This document shows, piece by piece, positions 15,684 through 22,168 of a stretch of 22,168 nucleotides of DNA. A program made the translations under genes and the position numbers. Location of the stretch: the NCBI GenBank assembly GCA_937124505.1, contig CAKZKV010000164.1:1-22168 (forward strand), in the 5' to 3' direction. The notes under the pieces were generated by a model that saw nothing but the letters and a program-made list of their open reading frames with translations, searched no databases and was not told where the DNA came from. The first letter of the stretch is position 1. Each line of letters opens with the position of its first letter. This stretch comes from an uncultured Alphaproteobacteria bacterium (lineage in GTDB: Bacteria > Pseudomonadota > Alphaproteobacteria > Micavibrionales > Micavibrionaceae).

Positions 15684-16412
15684 TTATGCCATGTATTGAC
15701 CACCATTAACAGACAGAGTTGCACCCGTTACAAACGCTGCCTTGTCACTGGCAAGAAAAGAAGTCATGTAAGCGATTTCCTCCGGTCTCCCCATACGCCC
15801 GACAGGAATATGTCCGATAATGGCCGTGAGAATATCAGCCGAAATTTTCGAGGTCATGTCCGTTTCAATATACCCCGGACAAATGGCATTGACCGTAATT
15901 TTACGGCTGGCGCTTTCAAGTGCCAGAGATTTGGTAAACCCGATCATCCCCGCCTTGGCGGCGGCGTAGTTGGTCTGGCCAAACTGTCCTTTCTGGCCGT
16001 TAATCGAAGAGATGTTAATGATGCGCCCGGCCTTACGCTCACGCATCCCCGGAATCACCGCATGGGACATGTTAAAACAGGAATTCAGATTGGTATGGAT
16101 CACCTCATGCCAGGCTTGTGGCTGCATCTTATGAAATGAGGAGTCACGGGTAATCCCCGCATTATTAACCAATGTATGAATTTCTCCGAGTTCTTTTTCA
16201 ATTTTCTGCACAACCTTTTGACAGGCATCATAATCAGAGACATCCGCCTGAAAGGCCTTTTCCCCCGTCTCTGTTTCAAATGCCTTCGCCGCATTTTTAT
16301 CATGGCCATAAACAGCAGCCACCCTGAAGCCATCTGCCTTCAACTGACGGGCAATCGCCAGCCCTATTCCTCGTGTCCCGCCAGTTACAATGGCTACTTT
16401 TTGATTCGTCAT
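15684..16412 (-). CDS. phaB: acetoacetyl-CoA reductase (SDR family)
   Basis: Reduces acetoacetyl-CoA to (R)-3-hydroxybutyryl-CoA with NADPH, step two of polyhydroxybutyrate synthesis. 242 residues, the PhaB/FabG size. Visible features are cofactor loop TGGTRGIG (10-17), NNAG (83-86), the catalytic Ser136 with Tyr149-x3-Lys153 (NYAAAKAG), and PGYIETDM, a substrate-side loop common in PhaB. FabG is similar; the neighbourhood with phaA and phaC, and the HKMQPQAWHEVIHTNLNS stretch, which PhaB proteins share, support PhaB. It begins 22 bases after phaA. In the gap the 9-mer AGAAGTTAG occurs twice, once covering the phaA stop codon. Confidence 0.92.
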   Translation of the reverse strand: MTNQKVAIVTGGTRGIGLAIARQLKADGFRVAAVYGHDKNAAKAFETETGEKAFQADVSDYDACQKVVQKIEKELGEIHTLVNNAGITRDSSFHKMQPQAWHEVIHTNLNSCFNMSHAVIPGMRERKAGRIINISSINGQKGQFGQTNYAAAKAGMIGFTKSLALESASRKITVNAICPGYIETDMTSKISADILTAIIGHIPVGRMGRPEEIAYMTSFLASDKAAFVTGATLSVNGGQYMA

Positions 16413-16434
16413 TTTTTCCCCTAACTTCTAATTT

Positions 16435-17619
16435 CTAACTTCTCTCCACGCACATGGCTATTCCCATACCACCACCGATGCAGAGCGTCGCCAGACCTTT
16501 TTTGACATTACGGCGTTTCATTTCATGCAACAGAGTCACAAGAATACGGCAACCGGACGCACCAATCGGATGCCCCAGCGCAATCGCACCGCCGTTTACA
16601 TTGACAATCTCCGGATTAAATTCCAGTTCCTTCAATACGCACAAAGATTGCGCGGCAAAAGCCTCGTTTGATTCAATCAGTTCAAGATCATCGACGGCCC
16701 ACCCAGACTTTTCCAGGGCTTTTTGACTGGCCGGAACCGGGCCGGAGCCCATAATTTCCGGCGCCACTCCGGCGGTTGCCCATGATTTGATCGTCGCAAG
16801 CGGTGTCAGACCTCGCTTTTCAGCTTCACTTTGCTTCATCAAAATGACCACGGCAGCCCCATCATTAAGGCCGGAGGCATTCCCCGCCGTCACAGTCCCG
16901 TCTTTCTTAAAGGCAGGCCGCAGCTTTGCCAAACTCTCTGCCGTCACACCGGCACGGGGGAATTCATCCGTATCAATCGTGATGTCCCCCTTACGGTTCG
17001 GCACAACAACCGGAACAATTTCATCTTTAAAGGTTCCAGCCGTCATCGCCGCTTCGGTTTTGTTTTGGGACGCGGCTGCAAAAGCGTCTTGCTCCTCCCG
17101 GCTGATGTTCCATTTGTCAGCAATGTTTTCCGCCGTGATCCCCATATGAATATCGTTGAAGCTGTCCCAAAGACCATCGACAATCATGGTATCTACCATT
17201 TTTGCATCGCCGAATTTCACGCCATTGCGCATATGAATGGCATGCGGACTCATGCTCATATTTTCTTGTCCACCCGCAATGACAATCTTGCTGTCACCAC
17301 AGAGAATAGATTGCATGCCCAGCGCAATAGACCTCAAACCAGACCCACAGACCTGATTAATCGTCATCGCGGTTTTTTCCTTTGGAATGCCAGACTCAAT
17401 CAAGGTTTGCCGTGCCGGATTTTGCCCCTGCGCAGCCGTTAAGACCTGCCCCAGGATCACTTCATCCACGTCCTCTGCCGCAATGCCGGTTTCCACCAGT
17501 ACATTTTTAATAACGTGAGAGCCCAGCACATGTGCGGGAACAGAGGCCAACCCACCACTAAAATTACCAATAGCGGTGCGCTTTGCTGCAACAATGACGA
17601 TAGGATCCTGATCGGACAT
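16435..17619 (-). CDS. phaA: acetyl-CoA C-acetyltransferase (beta-ketothiolase)
   Basis: Condenses two acetyl-CoA to acetoacetyl-CoA. 394 residues, the biosynthetic thiolase length. The acyl-accepting Cys91 is in [10 protein letters not shown], the catalytic His350 in [10 protein letters not shown] and the second Cys380 in [16 protein letters not shown]-type ribosome binding site TTGGAGAATCTCT lies just before the ATG at 17619. It is preceded by phaC (61-base gap) and followed by phaB, so it is the middle of the polymer-synthesis operon. Thiolases also work in degradation, but the context favours the biosynthetic role. Confidence 0.95.
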   Translation of the reverse strand: MSDQDPIVIVAAKRTAIGNFSGGLASVPAHVLGSHVIKNVLVETGIAAEDVDEVILGQVLTAAQGQNPARQTLIESGIPKEKTAMTINQVCGSGLRSIALGMQSILCGDSKIVIAGGQENMSMSPHAIHMRNGVKFGDAKMVDTMIVDGLWDSFNDIHMGITAENIADKWNISREEQDAFAAASQNKTEAAMTAGTFKDEIVPVVVPNRKGDITIDTDEFPRAGVTAESLAKLRPAFKKDGTVTAGNASGLNDGAAVVILMKQSEAEKRGLTPLATIKSWATAGVAPEIMGSGPVPASQKALEKSGWAVDDLELIESNEAFAAQSLCVLKELEFNPEIVNVNGGAIALGHPIGASGCRILVTLLHEMKRRNVKKGLATLCIGGGMGIAMCVERS

Positions 17620-17680
17620 AGAGATTCTCCAAAAAAATTTGCACAGACAGAATATCCAGTGGCCGGAACTTTACAAGAGT

Positions 17681-18709
17681 TTATATTTGCTGCATCGCGG
17701 AAACCCCAATAAACTCCATAAACGGCAGCCAGACGGTGTCTTTTGCCTTGCGTCCGGCCATCATACCGACATGCCCGCAATCCGTCTGGATATGACGAAC
17801 TCGGCGGCATACTCTGGTAATCGCGGCGGCACTTTTTTCCGGGACGATCTGGTCGTTTTTTGAAGAAATAAAGGCAACAGGAATATCCGGCAGTTTTTGC
17901 AAAGCTTTCAGAGCGTTGTTTTTCAGAAAATATGTATCTATCAGATCCATGGATAATCTGTACGGAATGTCCGTCCCGCCATTTAACCAACGCTCCACAG
18001 CGATAAAACATTTTTCCGCGTCACTGTCTTCCTGCATCTCCAGAAACCGCTGAAACTTCTGCACCGTATATTCCGGCTGTAACTGTGCAAAATGCGCATG
18101 AAGCATTCGTTGTGTCAGTGCGTCCTGAAGGCGGATTTGCGTCTTCACCTGATTATCATTTGACAGAACATATTGCCAGGGCGCTTCTGCAATATCAAAA
18201 TCAAACGGAGTTGCCAGAAAGGTGAGAGATGCAGGCTTGTGCGTCGTTATCTCCGAAAAAAGGGACGCGCACAGCGTTCCGCCCAGGCAATAGCCCAGAA
18301 CATGAACGGGACGCTCTGCATGATTATTTGCTTCTTGCCAAAAGAGAGAGAGCCTTCGCTGGAGGAGTTCTGTCAATCCCCCCTCAAATTCCGCGGATAA
18401 ATCCCCCCAGTTGACCAGATACACATCGACGCCCCGCTCTAACAAAAACCGAATAAAAGACTGGGTTTGTGTCAGGTCAAAAATTTCCGCCCCGTTAATC
18501 AGGGACGGCACCAGAAACAGGCAAGATTTCCTCCGGCTTTGTGCTTTATAGTATAAAAGACGGCTGTTTCCTGTTGATTGAAATTCTTCATATGATGCAA
18601 ATTGCGGCTGATATGTCGCATTCAGGAATTTTTGCACCCCACGCAACAAAAGCTCAGGGTTTTTAACGCTTTGAAAGGCGCTATAGACGTGCATTGGCAA
18701 ACTTTGCAT
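17681..18709 (-). CDS. phaC: short polyhydroxyalkanoate synthase-like alpha/beta hydrolase
   Basis: PHA synthase joins (R)-3-hydroxyacyl-CoA into polyester on the granule surface. 342 residues. Triad visible: Cys141 in the modified lipase box GYCLGGT, Asp286 in SSKNDQIVP, and His313 in CGHVGMMAG. VYLVNWGD and FLATPFDF are typical PhaC strings. The length is that of class III PhaC (about 355), whereas class I enzymes common in alphaproteobacteria are about 590 with a long N-terminal region that is absent here. The box GYCLGGT is however class I-like, and no phaE partner is visible. It is the first gene of the minus-strand operon and divergent from phaR. Whether it makes polymer alone is open; a non-polymerising relative is possible. 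Confidence 0.8.
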   Translation of the reverse strand: MQSLPMHVYSAFQSVKNPELLLRGVQKFLNATYQPQFASYEEFQSTGNSRLLYYKAQSRRKSCLFLVPSLINGAEIFDLTQTQSFIRFLLERGVDVYLVNWGDLSAEFEGGLTELLQRRLSLFWQEANNHAERPVHVLGYCLGGTLCASLFSEITTHKPASLTFLATPFDFDIAEAPWQYVLSNDNQVKTQIRLQDALTQRMLHAHFAQLQPEYTVQKFQRFLEMQEDSDAEKCFIAVERWLNGGTDIPYRLSMDLIDTYFLKNNALKALQKLPDIPVAFISSKNDQIVPEKSAAAITRVCRRVRHIQTDCGHVGMMAGRKAKDTVWLPFMEFIGVSAMQQI

Positions 18710-18760
18710 CCCTTTTTATAGAATTTTTTAGTGGCAAATCTCAACAATAATCTTTCCTTT

Positions 18761-18790
18761 TGGCACGTTTTGTGCAATTATACTGCGCAG
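18761..18790 (+). promoter_or_regulatory. candidate -24/-12 promoter and PhaR operator upstream of phaR
   Basis: TGGCACG-TTTT-GTGCA (18761-18776) matches the sigma54 consensus TGGCAC(A/G)-N4-TTGC(A/T) at all but one fixed position, with correct GG-to-GC spacing. Just downstream CTGCGCAG (18783-18790) is a perfect TGC-containing palindrome, like the TGC-rich targets reported for PhaR, and a TATACT (18779-18784) could instead be a sigma70 -10. GCAC-N5-GTGC in the first element is also a short inverted repeat. Confidence 0.4.
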
Positions 18791-18807
18791 CAACATAGGA
18801 GATTTAA

Positions 18808-19323
18808 ATGGGCAGAACCAGACCACAACCGGGCGAACCAATTGTCGTTAAAAAATACGCCAACCGCCGTTTGTATGACACAGGCCGTAGCGCATATGTT
18901 ACACTGGAAGATTTGAATGAGATGGTTAAGGACGATATTGATTTTATCGTTGTGGATGCCAAATCAGGCGAAGACCTGACCCGTTCCGTCCTGACCCAGA
19001 TTGTTGCGGAACAGGAAACGAAGGGAGAAAACCTTTTGCCGACCACGTTCCTGCGTAAACTTATCAGCCTGTACGGCGAAAACATGCATGCTGTTGTTCC
19101 CAGCTATCTGGAACATTCCATGCAGTTCCTGATTGATAATCAGAAACAAATGCTGGATCGCGTGGATGAACAACTGCAAGCGCAGCAAGAGCGTATGAAA
19201 CAAATGGAACATATGTTCCCCGGCACTTCTTCTTTTGAGGAAATAAGCCGCCGCAACATGGAAATTTTCCAGTCTGCCATGAAGAGCTTCGTTCCGCCGT
19301 TTCAAAAAGACGACGAAAAATAA
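18808..19323 (+). CDS. phaR: polyhydroxyalkanoate synthesis repressor PhaR
   Basis: PhaR represses its own gene and phasin genes and is released when it binds polymer. 171 residues. The N-terminal PHB/PHA DNA-binding domain (about 9-70) has the signature VVKKYANRRLYDT and YVTLEDLNEMVK. The following domain (about 70-120) contains SVLTQIVAEQE and TFLRKLISLYG, the PHB-accumulation regulatory repeats. A Gln/Met-rich helical tail ends the protein. A TAGGAG ribosome binding site precedes the ATG. It is divergent from phaC across a 98-base region. The stop codon touches the stop codon of rnhA with no intervening base. Confidence 0.95.
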   Translation: MGRTRPQPGEPIVVKKYANRRLYDTGRSAYVTLEDLNEMVKDDIDFIVVDAKSGEDLTRSVLTQIVAEQETKGENLLPTTFLRKLISLYGENMHAVVPSYLEHSMQFLIDNQKQMLDRVDEQLQAQQERMKQMEHMFPGTSSFEEISRRNMEIFQSAMKSFVPPFQKDDEK

Positions 19324-19755
19324 TCACTTTGGAATCGCAGCAACGGCCAGCCTGTCTGCCCGTTCATTTTCCGGATGACCTGCGTGACCTTTGACCCAGT
19401 GGAAGGTTACGTTGTGTTCTTGCATCATTTTATCAAGTTCCTGCCATAATTCCTTGTTTTTAACAGGTTTTTTAGAGGCGGTCTTCCAGCCTTTTGCCTT
19501 CCAGCCCGCCAGCCATTCCTTCACCCCCTGCTGCACGTACTTACTATCCGTATAGAGATCAACCACACTTCTTTTTTTGAGCGCTTTTAGCGCCTCAATA
19601 GCCGCCGTCAATTCCATGCGGTTATTCGTTGTCTCCGCGTCTCCACCGGAAAGCTCCTTTTCATGTTCACCATAGCGAAGCACGGCGCCCCATCCGCCCG
19701 GGCCGGGATTCCCACTACAGGCACCATCGGTATATATTTCGACTCTCTTGTTCAT
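19324..19755 (-). CDS. rnhA: ribonuclease HI
   Basis: Cleaves the RNA strand of RNA-DNA hybrids in replication and repair. 143 residues. All catalytic residues fall on the E. coli numbering: Asp10 ([14 protein letters not shown]), Glu48 (NRMELTA), Asp70 (YTDSKYV), His124 ([14 protein letters not shown]) and Asp134. The basic handle region ([20 protein letters not shown]) is present. The ATG overlaps the stop of the upstream kinase-like gene (ATGA), so it is the last gene of an ispH-kinase-rnhA operon. Convergent with phaR without a gap. Confidence 0.97.
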   Translation of the reverse strand: MNKRVEIYTDGACSGNPGPGGWGAVLRYGEHEKELSGGDAETTNNRMELTAAIEALKALKKRSVVDLYTDSKYVQQGVKEWLAGWKAKGWKTASKKPVKNKELWQELDKMMQEHNVTFHWVKGHAGHPENERADRLAVAAIPK

Positions 19756-20513
19756 GATAAATACGCCGCAACAGCTTCTGTAAACTCATCAGGATGACTC
19801 AGGTTTTGCAGTTTGCTGGTTGGAATGGTGATCCCGTATTGATCGGCCAGGAATTGATATTTAGGAAGACGGGAAGTAAGAAGCCTGGGGAAAACCCAGC
19901 GAGAGAAATCGTTTGGAACAATATCTTCCGGCATTCGATGCCGGTTGGATTGCATGTACAACTCAATCCATTGCGGTAGTAAGGCAGGCGGAAAGAAGAG
20001 CGGTTTCGGATCATCCTGCGCCCTTTGGATAACCGTCAATTCTTCCTCCGGGCTGGCTTTCAGATAGACAAACAGGCTGGATTTTCCCAAAGCCTCCACC
20101 ACGCCCGGTTTTTCGATTTCACACAAGCTTCCGGTTGAATCGATCAGAATATCCTCTTCCGTATTCTGGACTGTCTTACAGGCATCTAAAATTGATGCAC
20201 ACTCTGCTTCATAATATATTTTTTGCCGCCGCAAAAACTCATCCATTGGCAGGCCACCAAGTTCAGGATTCCCCAACTGCCCCACAAATTGCGAGAGGTA
20301 GGAGAGGTTTTCAACCGTAACCTGCCCCTCAATCCCCAAAGTCTGTTGAATTTCCTCTTTCAGGTAGGTGACACCGATCTCATAATCGCAGGAGAAGCAT
20401 TCCCATCCTTTTTTCGCAAGAGCCTGTGAAAGATAGGTTTTGCCAACCCCCGACATCCCAATCAGGGTGACAGACTTCTTCCCGTTTAAAAATTCTTCTT
20501 TTGATAACATCAT
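19752..20513 (-). CDS. P-loop kinase-like protein of unknown substrate
   Basis: 253 residues. Walker A GMSGVGKT (19-26; Lys25, Thr26) is preceded by SVTLI, and FSCDYEIG recalls the shikimate/gluconate-kinase fold where an Asp follows the first strand. ILIDSTGSL (about 139-147) could be the Walker-B-like strand and SLFVYLKAS the next core strand; [17 protein letters not shown] is the likely lid. It is longer than shikimate kinase (about 170) with an unrecognised C-terminal 70 residues. Start and stop overlap ispH and rnhA by ATGA on each side. I do not know the substrate. Alphaproteobacteria often have thrB (homoserine kinase) in this position, but ThrB there has a different, choline-kinase-like fold and none of its motifs are seen here. 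Confidence 0.8.
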   Translation of the reverse strand: MMLSKEEFLNGKKSVTLIGMSGVGKTYLSQALAKKGWECFSCDYEIGVTYLKEEIQQTLGIEGQVTVENLSYLSQFVGQLGNPELGGLPMDEFLRRQKIYYEAECASILDACKTVQNTEEDILIDSTGSLCEIEKPGVVEALGKSSLFVYLKASPEEELTVIQRAQDDPKPLFFPPALLPQWIELYMQSNRHRMPEDIVPNDFSRWVFPRLLTSRLPKYQFLADQYGITIPTSKLQNLSHPDEFTEAVAAYLS

Positions 20514-21484
20514 AAGCTTACTCTTTTTGTTTCAGCCTCACGGAGAATGTGTGGAATATTAAACATGACATTTTCTTTGACATTGACGACTTCTTCAACC
20601 GTTACATCATAATTTTCCTCAAGATACTTTATGACGGAGAGAACAAGTTCCTCTGGTGCGGACGCGCCAGCCGTAATGCCAACAGTTCCAACTTGTGACA
20701 AATCAAAAGCTTTCAGGTCATTCCTGTTTTGAATCAGGAATGATTGTTTTGCTCCATAGGACAACGCCACCTCCACCAAGCGGTTGGAATTGGATGAATT
20801 TGGTGCGCCAATGACGAACACAACATCACAACGTGCAGCTATATGCTTGACCGCCGCCTGACGGTTTGTCGTCGCATAGCAGATATCCTCACGGCCCGGC
20901 CCGGCAATGGACGGATATGCCTCTTTCAGAGCCTGCACAATCTCCGCCGTATCATCCACGGACAAGGTTGTCTGGGTGCAGTACGCCAGATTATCCGGGT
21001 CTTTAACGCTCAGGCGCCCGATATCGTCCTGCGTTTCAATCAAAAGCACTGCCCCGGCGGGTAATTGCCCCATCGTGCCGATCACCTCCGGGTGTCCGGC
21101 ATGACCGATCAGGATGATCTGCTTGCCTTCCCTGTAATGACGCTCTGCTTCTTTATGAACCTTGCTCACCAGCGGGCATGTGGCGTCAATATAAAACATC
21201 TCCCGCTTTTGCGCATTTTCCGGCACACTTTTAGGAACACCATGCGCGGAGAAAATAACCGGCTGGCCGTCATTTTCAATCTCATCCAGTTCTTCTACAA
21301 ACACCGCGCCCTTGGCCCGCAGGTTATCCACAACATATTTATTGTGGACAATTTCATGACGCACATAAACCGGCGCACCATATTTTTCCAAGGCCTTCTC
21401 AACAATCTGGATGGCACGATCCACGCCTGCGCAAAATCCACGCGGCGCTGCGAGTAAAATATGAAGCTTTTCAGAACCCGGCAT
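20510..21484 (-). CDS. ispH: 4-hydroxy-3-methylbut-2-enyl diphosphate reductase
   Basis: Last enzyme of the non-mevalonate isoprenoid pathway: converts HMBPP to IPP and DMAPP with an iron-sulfur cluster. 324 residues, standard length. Cluster ligands are Cys18 ([11 protein letters not shown]), Cys103 (DATCPLV) and Cys202 (ICYATTNRQ). Substrate-binding His47 (EIVHNKYV), His81 (FSAHGV) and His131 (GHAGHPE) are all present. Probably the first gene of the operon with the P-loop gene and rnhA, whose starts overlap. The 125-base divergent gap to the lipoprotein gene (21485-21609) is AT-rich with no clear structure. Confidence 0.97.
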   Translation of the reverse strand: MPGSEKLHILLAAPRGFCAGVDRAIQIVEKALEKYGAPVYVRHEIVHNKYVVDNLRAKGAVFVEELDEIENDGQPVIFSAHGVPKSVPENAQKREMFYIDATCPLVSKVHKEAERHYREGKQIILIGHAGHPEVIGTMGQLPAGAVLLIETQDDIGRLSVKDPDNLAYCTQTTLSVDDTAEIVQALKEAYPSIAGPGREDICYATTNRQAAVKHIAARCDVVFVIGAPNSSNSNRLVEVALSYGAKQSFLIQNRNDLKAFDLSQVGTVGITAGASAPEELVLSVIKYLEENYDVTVEEVVNVKENVMFNIPHILREAETKRVSL

Positions 21485-21609
21485 TCTTTCTTTATATAGA
21501 CTGAAACTAAAATTGGAAGATCGGAAAAACCTTCATCTTTCTAAATATTGCATTTTTTCATTTTTCCGTTATGGTGCATTGATCCCATAAACTGAATGAG
21601 ATTTAAAAA

Positions 21610-22168
21610 ATGAAAAAGATTTTACTTCTTGGCTGTATGGTTTGTCTTGTCACAGCCTGTCAAACAATGGACAGCGTCAAATCCGGTTTTTCCGACAGCT
21701 TTGCCAGCGCCCGTAACCTGTTTTCCTCTTCCCCCAAAGATGCGCCCTGCCCGTCTTTTGTTGTATCAGAAGAACTGGATAATTATTACGACATCCCCGG
21801 CGCAGCAGAACAGGCCCAAAACAGTGGTCTGACCAGCGCAGCCATCGAAAACATCTCTGGTGCATGCCGTATGAATGAGAACGCGGATATCGTGACCGTC
21901 AGTCTGGATATCGACTTTACGGCCAATGCTGGCGGAGACTCTGCTGAAAGTGTGGAAAACAAAACAATAGAAATCCCCTACTTCATCGCTGTTCTCAATG
22001 CGGATCAGGACATCCTGGCCAAGGATACCTTTACCATTCCGCTTGAAATTTCTGGAGCGGCAAAAAAAACCTATCACAAGGAACGTCTCCAGCAGAATAT
22101 TTCTGTCCTAAAGACCAACGATCCTTCAACCTACACCATCATTACAGGTTTTCAGCTCAAAGAGCCGC
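21610..22168 (+). CDS. lipoprotein, unknown function (3' end outside window)
   Basis: At least 186 residues, frame open to the last base. Type II signal: MKKILLLGCMVCLVTAC with the lipobox VTAC (Cys17 lipidated), with Ala/Thr before it, so probably an outer-membrane or periplasm-facing lipoprotein. A Ser-rich linker (residues about 20-50) follows, with SFVVSEELDNYYDI and CRMNENADIVTVSLDIDF further on, which suggests a beta-rich domain. No family recognised. The ATG has only a weak GAG-containing purine stretch upstream. It is divergent from ispH. Confidence 0.75.
   Translation, partial: MKKILLLGCMVCLVTACQTMDSVKSGFSDSFASARNLFSSSPKDAPCPSFVVSEELDNYYDIPGAAEQAQNSGLTSAAIENISGACRMNENADIVTVSLDIDFTANAGGDSAESVENKTIEIPYFIAVLNADQDILAKDTFTIPLEISGAAKKTYHKERLQQNISVLKTNDPSTYTIITGFQLKEP

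Noticed and set aside
15677..15724. Longer start for the cNMP-binding protein
   Set aside because: The extra 16 codons overlap the end of phaB and do not resemble the N-terminus of the domain; ATG 15676 directly precedes the domain.
17457..18011. 184-codon minus-strand ORF across the phaC-phaA junction
   Set aside because: Overlaps both genes in another frame and has no recognisable domain.
1..22168. CRISPR array, tRNA, rRNA, prophage or complete insertion sequence
   Set aside because: No regularly spaced repeats, cloverleaf-like sequences, phage structural genes or transposase genes were seen in either strand.

Overview
The window reads as chromosomal DNA of a free-living-type alphaproteobacterium of moderate GC content. 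The evidence is a ChpT-type histidine phosphotransferase, a PhaR/PhaC/PhaA/PhaB polyhydroxybutyrate set, an ispH-x-rnhA gene order, and alphaproteobacterial-looking UvrB, GalU and S21. I cannot name the species from sequence alone; a Micavibrio- or Rhodospirillales-like lineage is a weak guess. Nothing here is a prophage, a CRISPR array, an rRNA or tRNA gene, or an intact insertion sequence.

Layout. (1) 1-1896: the 3' part of uvrB, followed with overlapping stop and start codons by an AT-rich zeta-toxin-like kinase and a 64-residue partner, which looks like an acquired toxin-antitoxin module. (2) 1951-4388: four small genes without recognisable family (a one-TM protein, a lipoprotein, a soluble protein with its own strong promoter and terminator, and a membrane coiled-coil protein with three perfect-length 21-residue repeats). 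A 620-base gene-free stretch inside this region holds a terminator, the broken start of a secreted-protein gene and a 149-bp element with GTCATCCCGG-type inverted ends. (3) 4459-8901: periplasmic gamma-glutamyltransferase (-), rpsU (+) with an odd start codon, a small P-loop kinase (-) and an aminopeptidase P (-). (4) 8992-11311: galU and a phosphomannomutase/phosphoglucomutase, a two-gene sugar-nucleotide precursor operon. (5) 11495-13406: ChpT-like phosphotransferase, single-domain response regulator and CheR-like methyltransferase in a tight signalling cluster. (6) 13512-15116: purH.

(7) 15134-19323: a polyhydroxybutyrate locus. On the minus strand phaC (short form), phaA, phaB and a cyclic-nucleotide-binding-domain protein run in series, and phaR diverges from phaC. 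Together they would condense two acetyl-CoA, reduce the product with NADPH and polymerise it, with PhaR as the polymer-sensing repressor. (8) 19324-21484: ispH, an unassigned P-loop kinase-like gene and rnhA overlap by 4 bases at each junction (minus strand). (9) 21610-22168: a lipoprotein gene that runs off the end.

The most noteworthy points are the probable AUC start of rpsU, the P-loop protein sitting where alphaproteobacteria commonly carry thrB, the short PhaC with a cNMP-domain gene in the same operon, the near-consensus -24/-12 element upstream of phaR, the 21-residue repeat protein, and the toxin-like cassette fused translationally to uvrB.
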